Below, piece by piece: positions 1-5,778 of a DNA stretch of 7,000 nt. The DNA comes from Polaribacter sp. Lineage in GTDB: Bacteria; Bacteroidota; Bacteroidia; Flavobacteriales; Flavobacteriaceae. The notes under the pieces are model-generated. The model ran no database searches and was not told where the DNA came from. It was given only the letters and a program-made list of their open reading frames with translations. Every line of letters starts with the position of its first letter. Position 1 is the first letter of the stretch. The DNA is taken from contig JANQTK010000054.1 in the NCBI GenBank assembly GCA_030731695.1, positions 1 to 7,000 on the forward strand, written 5' to 3'. A program made the position numbers and the translations under genes.

Positions 1-18
1 TTAGTATAACCAACCACT
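1..18 (+). repeat. Conserved leader block upstream of paralogue 1 (3' end of a spacer repeat)
   Basis: This block matches 1800-1817 at 17 of 18 positions and 4192-4209 at 14 of 18. In all three places it starts exactly 23 bases before the ATG of a paralogue. The two other copies are the right ends of intergenic spacers, so the window most likely opens inside another such spacer and a further gene probably lies to the left. The fixed spacing suggests a leader or translation-initiation role, but none is shown. No clear -7 box is visible in it. Confidence 0.7.
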
Positions 19-23
19 GAAAA

Positions 24-797
24 ATGATAAAATTCTTTAGAAAGATTAGACAAAATATGATTAAAGAAAATCGAATAAGTAAATACATGCTATATGCTAT
101 TGGTGAAATATTATTAGTTGTTGTTGGTATACTCATAGCGCTAAACATTAATAATGATAATGAGTTAAACAAACAACGCGAAAAGGAGTTGCACTATCTA
201 AAAAACATTAAAACTGATTTAAAACTGAATATTGCAAATTTAAATGAATATATAACCACACGAGAAACCGCTATTAATTCGGCAAACATAATTATTGCAC
301 ATTATGAAGGAGAACCAATTACTGACCTAAAAGAATTTAGCAGACACACTGTAAACATCTACACATGGCGAAAATTTTCCCAAATTAATAACACGTTTCA
401 AGAATTGATGAATTCTGGAAATCTCGCATTGATTTCTAACGGCGCTATTAAAAGCACATTGCTAAATATGGAATCGCTTTCTAAAGTTATGAAAGCTGAA
501 GAAGAACATTTTAGGTACGATGCAGAAGTCCTGTTGTATAAACCTTCTTACGAAATGATGGATATGAATCCGATTGTTCAAAACTACATGTATCATGCAA
601 GCAATGGAGCTGCAGGTGATAATAGAGACTTATCAAAAGAAGAATTTGGCAACATGCTTAAAGATACTAGACAAAAAAATGGTTTTGTAATGGCTGTGTA
701 TGAGTTTAGTGTAATGAATCAGCAGTTTAATCAAATGAAAGCCATGTGCGAGCAACTTATTGTATTAATTGATAAAGAAGTTGCATCTGATGATTAA
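24..797 (+). CDS. DUF6090-like membrane-anchored protein, paralogue 1
   Basis: This 257-residue protein is the first visible member of the array; its function is unknown. Residues 1-23 form a basic tail (MIKFFRKIRQ start) expected to stay in the cytoplasm. Residues 24-41 form a single membrane segment containing a glutamate (E28, in YAIGE). The remaining ~215 residues are hydrophilic and rich in predicted helix, and by the positive-inside rule they lie outside the cytoplasm. There is no signal-peptidase site that I can see, so it should stay anchored. The family core motif is at residues 124-139 (TFQELMNSGNLALISN). It is one of the more divergent members at its 5' end: NINNDNE replaces the usual QINNWNE and the DNA differs from the common start module. 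The gene ends inside the start of paralogue 2 with an 8-base overlap, so translation of the two is probably coupled. Family assignment is from memory of Bacteroidetes proteins with the same N-terminus. Confidence 0.85.
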   Translation: MIKFFRKIRQNMIKENRISKYMLYAIGEILLVVVGILIALNINNDNELNKQREKELHYLKNIKTDLKLNIANLNEYITTRETAINSANIIIAHYEGEPITDLKEFSRHTVNIYTWRKFSQINNTFQELMNSGNLALISNGAIKSTLLNMESLSKVMKAEEEHFRYDAEVLLYKPSYEMMDMNPIVQNYMYHASNGAAGDNRDLSKEEFGNMLKDTRQKNGFVMAVYEFSVMNQQFNQMKAMCEQLIVLIDKEVASDD

Positions 798-1518
798 ATT
801 CTTTCGAAAAATTAGACAAAATCTGCTTACACAGGGTAAAACTGCGAAGTACTTTAAATATGCCATTGGTGAAATTGTGCTTGTGGTTATTGGAATTTTG
901 ATTGCGTTGCAGATTAACAATTGGAATGAGCAAAGGAAGGAATCGAAATTAGAGTTTGAAATGCTAAATGGATTATCTAATGATTTAGCCAACAACAAAA
1001 TGAAAATTATAAGTATGATTTCAAGAGATTCTTTGATAATAGCTGGGAATCAACACTTGCTAAATTTATTAAAGGACAATAATTCCGATTTTAACGATTC
1101 TCTACAATTTAATTTTGGAAACATAAACCGATATGATGTGTTTTTTCCTCAATCAATGGCGTATGAATCACTTAAATCAAAAGGGTTTCATACGTTAAGG
1201 AATGATTCATTAAGAACCAATATAATTGAACTTTATGATGAGATTTATTTTATAAATTCACATATACACGAATTAAAAGGTAAGATTTATATTGGTAGTA
1301 TAGAAATGATGAATAAAAGACTATTTACAACAAAGGACATAGATCATAAAGTTCCAAATAATTTCAAGGAGCTAAAAAAAGATACCGAATTTCTGAATAC
1401 ACTCTCGCATATTACCGCAGAAAATGAAAATTTTCAAGGTTATGCGAAGACTATGTTGAACAAAACAATTTTAGTTAAAAAGGAAATTGACAATGAAATT
1501 AAAAAATTAAATAAATAA
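790..1518 (+). CDS. DUF6090-like membrane-anchored protein, paralogue 2
   Basis: This 242-residue member has the common architecture: a basic tail, a membrane anchor at 24-41 ending in QINNWNE, and an outer domain of about 195 residues. I chose the ATG at 790 because it aligns with the MIKFFRKIRQ start of every other copy. An upstream in-frame ATG at 769 would add only seven residues that no other copy has and would lie inside paralogue 1. The overlap with paralogue 1 is ATGATTAA, where TAA closes the upstream gene. The core motif at residues 124-139 reads AYESLKSKGFHTLRND. The C-terminus is a charged helix (KKEIDNEIKK), matching the amphipathic last helix of the other copies. The TAA stop lies within the first bases of the spacer repeat that follows (AAATAACG). 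No catalytic motif was recognised. Confidence 0.85.
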   Translation: MIKFFRKIRQNLLTQGKTAKYFKYAIGEIVLVVIGILIALQINNWNEQRKESKLEFEMLNGLSNDLANNKMKIISMISRDSLIIAGNQHLLNLLKDNNSDFNDSLQFNFGNINRYDVFFPQSMAYESLKSKGFHTLRNDSLRTNIIELYDEIYFINSHIHELKGKIYIGSIEMMNKRLFTTKDIDHKVPNNFKELKKDTEFLNTLSHITAENENFQGYAKTMLNKTILVKKEIDNEIKKLNK

Positions 1519-1564
1519 CGAAAGCACAACAATTGCTATAAGTAATTGCTGGTTCTCGCCTTCT
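1513..1564 (+). repeat. Intergenic spacer repeat, left part, after paralogue 2
   Basis: The 52 bases align without gaps to 4119-4170, with 46 identities by my count, including the run TATAAGTAATTGCTGGT. A shorter piece (AAAGCACAACAAT) recurs at 4940-4952. Each copy begins at the stop codon of a paralogue. Here the expected right half of the spacer is displaced: sequence like the end of the 5/6 spacer (TTTTGCTTTAGTATAAC) reappears only near 1793-1808, after the REP element. The simplest reading is that the REP element interrupted a spacer repeat. Confidence 0.7.
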
Positions 1565-1571
1565 TGTGAAA

Positions 1572-1734
1572 ACCCGATAGCGCGGATTTGCAATCCGTGC
1601 CAATCCTAAATTTCAAATACTGAATTAATCACAATTGTAATAATTCTGTGAAACAAAAAAGAGATATTGCAAGAAGATTATTATTTTAGCTGTGCAAAAA
1701 ATAGTGTTGTGGGCACGGATTGCAAATCCGCGCT
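1572..1734. repeat. REP/BIME-like element with two inverted 23-bp units
   Basis: Bases 1579-1601 and 1712-1734 are perfect reverse complements over 23 bp, separated by 110 bases. Each unit is also a small hairpin: CGGATT and AATCCG pair around a TGC loop, and the stem extends to nine pairs if one G-T pair is allowed. TAG precedes each unit on its own strand (GATAG and GTTAG). Short hairpins in inverted pairs are typical of REP/BIME elements moved by RAYT (IS200-like Y1) transposases, and similar units are, to my memory, frequent in Bacteroidetes. No RAYT gene is in this window. Bases 1572-1680 recur at 5727-5835. The element fills much of the 304-base gap between paralogues 2 and 3 (1519-1822), which holds no convincing gene. 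Confidence 0.75.
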
Positions 1735-1780
1735 AACGAAAATAACGAAAATGACTCGTTGTCAAAACGCAACTTTTCGT
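1735..1780. repeat. Tandem 9-bp repeat and nested dyad right of the REP pair
   Basis: AACGAAAAT occurs twice in tandem at 1735-1743 and 1744-1752. The second copy starts a dyad: ACGAAAA at 1745-1751 pairs with TTTTCGT at 1774-1780, and after a six-base bulge on the left GTTG (1758-1761) pairs with CAAC (1770-1773), leaving an eight-base loop. No T-run follows, so a standard terminator is not evident. It could be a divergent spacer repeat (compare ATAACGAAAG at 4121) or a scar of the REP insertion. Confidence 0.45.
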
Positions 1781-1799
1781 AACACACATTCGTTTTGCT

Positions 1800-1822
1800 T
1801 TAGTATAACAAACCACTAACCA
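1800..1822 (+). repeat. Conserved leader block upstream of paralogue 3
   Basis: TTAGTATAACAAACCACT is followed by AACCA and then the ATG at 1823. It matches the blocks at 1-18 and 4192-4209 with identical spacing to the start codon. There is no good Shine-Dalgarno sequence, which is usual in Bacteroidetes. No convincing -33/-7 promoter pair was found in the spacer; TCGTTTTG at 1790-1797 is one base off TAnnTTTG, and the nearest upstream TTG is too far away. Confidence 0.6.
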
Positions 1823-1963
1823 ATGATTAAATTCTTTCGAAAAATTAGACAAAACTTGCTTATGGAAAATAAAACTGGAAAGTATTTTAAATATGCCATT
1901 GGTGAAATTGTGCTTGTTGTTATTGGAATTTTGATTGCATTGCAAATTAACAATTGGAATGAA
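1820..1963 (+). repeat. Constant 5' module of paralogue 3
   Basis: This covers CCA plus the first 47 codons, ending at QINNWNE. Compared with the modules at 4212-4355 and 4982-5125 I count five and seven base differences over the 141 coding bases, every one synonymous. Similarity falls away abruptly after codon 47. Confidence 0.8.
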
Positions 1964-2563
1964 GAGCATAAAATCAATAACATAAGAACCCAAAAATTAT
2001 CTCAAATTGAAAGTGATTTAAGAGCAGATGTTATTTCTTTAGAAGAAGGAATTTTAATTAAAGAAAAAGAGATTGCCACTTTAAATAACTATCGTGATAG
2101 GTTAGCGCAATCTAATGCCTCAATAGATACTTTAGATAAAATAGTAAACACTGAATTTCTAGGTCGTATTAGAATTGGATTTTCTGGTTTTAATAACATC
2201 ACTTACAATTCGATGGTACAATCAGGAGAGTTAGGAATACTGCCTGATGATCTTGTTAAGGATTTATCAAACTTAAATATTCGACAACAAAATTCAGAAA
2301 ACAGTCATAATGACCACTGGGAAATATATTTAAAGCAAGCTCAGAGTTTCGAAGCTAATTATCCTGCAAAAGGGAAACCACATATTATTGGAGATGGTCC
2401 TTTGAGTGATTATTTAAGAGAACATAGAGACGATAAGAAATTTATTGTTGCCTTTAATGAAGTCTTTATAGCCAAAAGACTCTTGTACACTCAAAACCTA
2501 GGTCATCACAAATACATTTTAGAAATTACAAAAGCGATTTTAAAAAACCATTTTGCAGAATGA
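1823..2563 (+). CDS. DUF6090-like membrane-anchored protein, paralogue 3
   Basis: This 246-residue protein has an N-terminus, residues 1-47, that is identical in amino acids to paralogues 6 and 7: basic tail, membrane anchor at 24-41, QINNWNE. The outer domain is its own. Residues 48-95 are rich in charged and hydrophobic heptad-like spacing (for example KEKEIATLNNYRDRL), which suggests a helix or coiled coil next to the membrane. The core motif is at 127-142 (TYNSMVQSGELGILPD). It is preceded by a 304-base intergenic region, so it may begin a transcription unit with paralogues 4 and 5, with which it overlaps end to end. The stop TGA overlaps the ATG of paralogue 4 (ATGA). Its function is unknown, and no enzyme motif was recognised. 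Confidence 0.87.
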   Translation: MIKFFRKIRQNLLMENKTGKYFKYAIGEIVLVVIGILIALQINNWNEEHKINNIRTQKLSQIESDLRADVISLEEGILIKEKEIATLNNYRDRLAQSNASIDTLDKIVNTEFLGRIRIGFSGFNNITYNSMVQSGELGILPDDLVKDLSNLNIRQQNSENSHNDHWEIYLKQAQSFEANYPAKGKPHIIGDGPLSDYLREHRDDKKFIVAFNEVFIAKRLLYTQNLGHHKYILEITKAILKNHFAE

Positions 2564-3360
2564 TTAAATTCTTTCGAAAAATCCGTCAAAAATTGATTGA
2601 ACAAAGCAAAGTTCGCAGTTATTTTTTATATGCTTTTGGTGAAATTGTACTGGTTGTTATAGGTATTTTGATTGCGTTGCAAATTAACAATTGGAATGAA
2701 ATCAGAAAAGACAAACAAAAAGAAACGATATATCTTTCCAATTTAGAAAGAGATTTGGAAAATCAAATACTATCAATAAACAACCAAATTGAATTTGAAA
2801 ATGTATATATTGAAAAGTCTGGTAGTATTATAGCACAATTTATTTCCAATTCATTTTCTGAATTAGAGATTTCATTTTATCAAAACTTATCAAACTTGCA
2901 CTCACGTAAAACGTTTGTAATAACAGATCCTACGTATACAGATTTAATCTCTTCAGGCAACATCAATTTAATTAAAAATCAAAAGTTCAAAGACCATCTT
3001 ATTAAGTATTATCAAGAATTAAAAAGAATAGAAAAGGTAATTCAAAATAATAATAGCCTACTTGTTGACCAACAATTTGGGGTTAAATTTCTCCAATTAG
3101 GGTATTATTATAATAATCTGGCATTAGATTCTATGAAATATATTCCAAAAACACCTACATTTCAATTAACCACCATATATCACAAAGAACTTTCCGAAAT
3201 TTCAAAAGATTTGCTACAAAAACCAGAAAACAAGTTAGAGTTAATGAATATTGTGAACATGCGCCATTCAATTAGTTTAGGACATTTAGGGTTGATGATA
3301 GAAAGTAAAAAATCAACAGAAAAAATTCTAGAAGAAATAAAAAGGAATACCAATGATTAA
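2560..3360 (+). CDS. DUF6090-like membrane-anchored protein, paralogue 4
   Basis: At 266 residues this is the longest member. The tail keeps MIKFFRKIRQ, but residues 11-24 (KLIEQSKVRSYFLY) differ from the common form. The anchor at 24-41 still runs through GEIVLVVIGILIALQINNWNE. The core motif at 125-140 reads TYTDLISSGNINLIKN and is followed by a helix with a YY pair (IKYYQEL), another family feature. The C-terminal helix is lysine- and glutamate-rich (STEKILEEIKRN). It overlaps paralogue 3 by ATGA and paralogue 5 by ATGATTAA, so it sits in the middle of a three-gene run that is probably cotranscribed and translationally coupled. There is no sign of damage. The function is unknown. Confidence 0.87.
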   Translation: MIKFFRKIRQKLIEQSKVRSYFLYAFGEIVLVVIGILIALQINNWNEIRKDKQKETIYLSNLERDLENQILSINNQIEFENVYIEKSGSIIAQFISNSFSELEISFYQNLSNLHSRKTFVITDPTYTDLISSGNINLIKNQKFKDHLIKYYQELKRIEKVIQNNNSLLVDQQFGVKFLQLGYYYNNLALDSMKYIPKTPTFQLTTIYHKELSEISKDLLQKPENKLELMNIVNMRHSISLGHLGLMIESKKSTEKILEEIKRNTND

Positions 3361-4120
3361 ATTCTTTCGAAAAATTAGACAAAGACTGCTCACTGAAAAT
3401 AAGTTCAGTAAATATCTGATTTACGCAATAGGCGAAATTATACTTGTTGTCATTGGAATTTTTCTTGCCATACAGCTCAATAATTTGAATGAAAACAGAA
3501 AAGAACGTGATAGGGAATTCACTTTTCTTGTAAGGCTTAAAGATGACATTAATTCGGACATCACTGATTTAAGCCTAAATGATTCTATAGCGGCATCAAG
3601 TGAATCATCCTCTAGCAAGGCACTTGAGGTATTTTATAAGTCAAAAACAGTTGAGGATATTTTGACAACTGATTCGTTGTTCAAATTTACTTGGACCAAT
3701 ATAATTGTAAATAGAAAGACCTATGATGAAATGCTCAACACGAGTGGTATTTATATTTTGAAAAACAAGAAATTACGCAATCAATTAACGGACTATTATA
3801 CGTTAATTGAAACCTTTCAACAATTTATACGAGAGATGAATAGTGATTCGCAACTGTTAAGAAAAAACGAAAATTTAAATGCCCATAATTTTTTGATTAA
3901 AGAACATGGCAAGCCATGGATCAACAGCAAAAAGATTGACACGACTTGGATTGGTGATTTCAATTCACCTACCATGTTAGCATTGCATAAATTTTACAAT
4001 CATGCCCAAGGTGCTTTAAATATCAGTAGGCAACGAATGCTCAAAGCAATAATTGAAAAAAGTAATCTATTGGTAGCGGATATTGAGAAAGAATTAAAAA
4101 GTAAAAACTATAAAGAGTAA
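3353..4120 (+). CDS. DUF6090-like membrane-anchored protein, paralogue 5
   Basis: This 255-residue member keeps MIKFFRKIRQ, but its anchor is a variant (YAIGEIILVVIGIFLAIQLN) with LNNLNE in place of INNWNE. The outer domain has a serine-rich stretch at residues 81-88 (ASSESSSS). The core motif is at 123-138 (TYDEMLNTSGIYILKN), with one extra residue before the serine-glycine pair, followed by LTDYY. The last helix is VADIEKELKSK. The first eight bases overlap the end of paralogue 4, and CCA before the ATG matches the sequence before copies 3, 6 and 7, although here those bases are also coding for paralogue 4. This shows the repeated start module can sit directly on coding sequence. The stop is followed at once by the spacer repeat. 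Confidence 0.86.
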   Translation: MIKFFRKIRQRLLTENKFSKYLIYAIGEIILVVIGIFLAIQLNNLNENRKERDREFTFLVRLKDDINSDITDLSLNDSIAASSESSSSKALEVFYKSKTVEDILTTDSLFKFTWTNIIVNRKTYDEMLNTSGIYILKNKKLRNQLTDYYTLIETFQQFIREMNSDSQLLRKNENLNAHNFLIKEHGKPWINSKKIDTTWIGDFNSPTMLALHKFYNHAQGALNISRQRMLKAIIEKSNLLVADIEKELKSKNYKE

Positions 4121-4214
4121 ATAACGAAAGCACAATAATAGGTATAAGTAATTGCTGGTACTCGCTTACTCATAGCCAAAACCGCTGTGCTTCATCATAA
4201 CAAACCACAAACCA
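4119..4214 (+). repeat. Complete intergenic spacer repeat between paralogues 5 and 6
   Basis: This is the least disturbed spacer. It starts like 1513-1564 and ends like 1800-1822 (ATAACAAACCAC, then AACCA and ATG). It forms a two-part imperfect inverted repeat. The outer arms are AAGCACA (4128-4134) and TGTGCTT (4186-4192), seven pairs. The inner arms are 4143-4151 and 4166-4174, eight pairs with one mismatch, closing a 14-base loop. There is no T-tract, so it is not an ordinary intrinsic terminator. It could be a structured RNA leader, an attenuator or a recombination site; the sequence alone does not decide. Confidence 0.65.
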
Positions 4215-4355
4215 ATGATAAAATTCTTTCGAAAAATTAGACAAAACTTGCTTATGGAAAATAAAACTGGAAAGTATTTTAAATATGCCATTGGAGAAAT
4301 TGTGCTTGTGGTTATTGGAATTTTGATTGCATTGCAAATTAATAATTGGAATGAG
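4212..4355 (+). repeat. Constant 5' module of paralogue 6
   Basis: This covers CCA plus the first 47 codons. It is identical to the module of paralogue 7 over its first 25 codons and differs by seven synonymous bases after that; it has five synonymous differences from paralogue 3. Sequence after codon 47 does not align at the DNA level. Confidence 0.8.
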
Positions 4356-4937
4356 AAACGTAAACTTAATCACACAATCAAAGGTGTTTATGCCATTGTA
4401 AAAAGTGACTTATTGTCTGATATTAAAACTATTGACAGAGTACTTATAGCTACCCGATTTAGAGATAGTGTATTCAAACAAGTAATAAATAGAAAAATCA
4501 CATATGATGATTATTTAAAATGTAATCAGTGTATGAGAATCCTTTATGGCTTTCCAGACATAAAGTTAAGAACAAGAGGGTTAAAACTATTAGAAGAAAA
4601 TAGCGCCGTTCTTAATTCATTTGAAGATAGTCTTTCCGTTGAAATTTATAATTTTTATTCCTATTACACTACAGAAATTGATGCATCAATTAATGAAGTT
4701 CAGGATGATTTCGATGACAACCAATACTATTTCAAAAATAACAAGGCTTGGTTTACAGATTATATAAATGCGAAAGTAAATGCTGAATTTATAGAATATG
4801 CGCTGACATCAACTGATTATTTAAATAGAGTCAATAATTTTTATGCTGTTTTTTATATGTTATTAGTGGGTCAACTAAAAGAGTATCGTGAAGATGCGCT
4901 CGTATTGATTAAACATATTGATCAGAAAATTAATTAA
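4215..4937 (+). CDS. DUF6090-like membrane-anchored protein, paralogue 6
   Basis: This 240-residue protein has the standard identical 47-residue N-terminus with an anchor at 24-41. Its outer domain is the most divergent in the array: the core motif region (about 118-134, LRTRGLKLLEENSAVLN) has lost the serine-glycine pair, though the following YNFYSYY keeps the aromatic cluster. It alone carries a C-x-x-C pair (C103 and C106, in KCNQCM), which in an oxidising periplasm could form a disulfide or bind a metal. Residues 159-171 are acidic (NEVQDDFDDNQYY). It lies between two spacers, so unlike most members it overlaps neither neighbour. It is intact and its function is unknown. Confidence 0.85.
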   Translation: MIKFFRKIRQNLLMENKTGKYFKYAIGEIVLVVIGILIALQINNWNEKRKLNHTIKGVYAIVKSDLLSDIKTIDRVLIATRFRDSVFKQVINRKITYDDYLKCNQCMRILYGFPDIKLRTRGLKLLEENSAVLNSFEDSLSVEIYNFYSYYTTEIDASINEVQDDFDDNQYYFKNNKAWFTDYINAKVNAEFIEYALTSTDYLNRVNNFYAVFYMLLVGQLKEYREDALVLIKHIDQKIN

Positions 4938-4984
4938 ATAAAGCACAACAATGGTAGTGATTCATTACCAAAAACTAATAACCA
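4938..4984 (+). repeat. Short spacer with hairpin between paralogues 6 and 7
   Basis: It opens with AAAGCACAACAAT (4940-4952), shared with the other spacers, and ends with AATAACCA before the ATG. Between them lies a compact hairpin: TGGTAGTG (4952-4959) pairs with CATTACCA (4963-4970) with one G-T pair and an ATT loop. A-rich rather than T-rich sequence follows on this strand. It may be a shortened form of the 94-base spacer of which only one palindrome remains. Confidence 0.5.
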
Positions 4985-5125
4985 ATGATAAAATTCTTTC
5001 GAAAAATTAGACAAAACTTGCTTATGGAAAATAAAACTGGAAAGTATTTTAAATATGCCATAGGCGAAATTGTTCTTGTGGTTATCGGTATTTTGATTGC
5101 ATTGCAAATTAACAATTGGAATGAA
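4982..5125 (+). repeat. Constant 5' module of paralogue 7
   Basis: This is the third member of the near-identical module set. All seven differences from paralogue 6 and all seven from paralogue 3 are synonymous. The 47-residue product is the same in all three. Confidence 0.8.
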
Positions 5126-5698
5126 ACAAAAAAAGAAAATAGATTTGAAAAAAAGGTGTTGAAAGAAATTTTAGCCGAAACCGAAGAGGATTTGAAAGAA
5201 ATGAAAACAGCTATAGAAAAAGTTACTAAAAGTCAAGAATCTAGTGAGTTTATTTTACAAAATTTAACACAAAACAAACCCTACAATGATTCATTGGATA
5301 TACATTTTGCACATGGATTAAGATTATGGTCACTTTCTCCAAATTCAACGTCTTTTGAAATGGCAAAAGCAGAAGGCATGTATTTTATTAAAAATGATTC
5401 CATCAGAACAATGACTTCAAAAATTAACGAATACTGGTATGATTACGTAAAAGTTTTAGAAAGTCGATGGCAAGATTACACAACAACTATAGTGTTACCA
5501 AATTGTTTGACTTTGTTTGACTTTTTTAACTTTGATAGTATGCATCCTATAAACTACGAATCTTTAAAAAATAATATGACTTATCAGGGTATTATAAAAT
5601 CCTTAATTGCAATGCGAAGTAGGTATTTGGAAATTCTAAAAATTCGTTATGATGCTCTTTATGTTTTAAATTTAAAGATTAAAAAAGAACTAGAATGA
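4985..5698 (+). CDS. DUF6090-like membrane-anchored protein, paralogue 7
   Basis: This 237-residue protein is the last intact and shortest member. Residues 1-47 are identical to paralogues 3 and 6. Residues 48-85 are very rich in lysine and glutamate (KKENRFEKKVLKEILAETEE) and probably form a long charged helix leaving the membrane. The core motif is at 123-138 (SFEMAKAEGMYFIKND), followed by aromatic residues (NEYWYDY). One cysteine, C174, is present. The stop TGA overlaps the ATG of the broken eighth copy. Its intact length and clean reading frame suggest it is still under selection, in contrast to the fragment behind it. The function is unknown. Confidence 0.87.
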   Translation: MIKFFRKIRQNLLMENKTGKYFKYAIGEIVLVVIGILIALQINNWNETKKENRFEKKVLKEILAETEEDLKEMKTAIEKVTKSQESSEFILQNLTQNKPYNDSLDIHFAHGLRLWSLSPNSTSFEMAKAEGMYFIKNDSIRTMTSKINEYWYDYVKVLESRWQDYTTTIVLPNCLTLFDFFNFDSMHPINYESLKNNMTYQGIIKSLIAMRSRYLEILKIRYDALYVLNLKIKKELE

Positions 5699-5778
5699 TA
5701 CAATTCTTTCGAAAAATTCGGCAAAGACCCGATAGTGTGGATTTGCAATCCCTGCCAATACTAAATATGAAACAATAA
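5695..5778 (+). pseudogene. Truncated eighth DUF6090-like paralogue, cut by a REP-like element
   Basis: The ATG overlaps the TGA of paralogue 7 exactly as at the 3/4 junction, and the first eleven codons read MIQFFRKIRQR. After that the frame runs into the REP-like repeat (5727 onward) and continues for 16 unrelated codons to a TAA at 5776-5778, giving a 27-residue product with no membrane anchor. No later part of a paralogue is found downstream, so the rest of the gene was lost rather than only displaced. An ancestor resembling paralogue 5 (start RQRLL) would fit the last residues. It is very unlikely to be functional, although it may still be translated by coupling. Confidence 0.8.

Noticed and set aside
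769..789. Alternative start of paralogue 2 at 769, adding seven residues
   Set aside because: All other copies start at MIKFFRKIRQ, and the extension lies inside paralogue 1 without matching anything.
765..998. Minus-strand open frames antisense to the constant modules (765-998, 1733-1993, 3421-3618, 4170-4373)
   Set aside because: They encode similar peptides only because they are the reverse strand of the repeated 5' module; they have no independent start signals or family resemblance, and the plus-strand genes explain the conservation.
1702..1709. Promoter -7 box TAGTGTTG ahead of paralogue 3
   Set aside because: It is one base off TAnnTTTG, has no TTG at the right distance upstream, and lies inside the REP-like element.
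1572..1734. CRISPR array or intact insertion sequence
   Set aside because: There are only two units, in inverted orientation and with no regular spacers, and no transposase frame lies between them.
4119..4214. Integron attC site in the spacer
   Set aside because: The folded, cassette-like layout is suggestive, but the expected RYYYAAC and GTTRRRY core boxes are not at the ends, and no integrase is in the window.
24..5778. Diversity-generating retroelement or phase-variable invertible locus
   Set aside because: No reverse transcriptase, template/variable repeat pair or recombinase is present, and all modules are in direct, not inverted, orientation.
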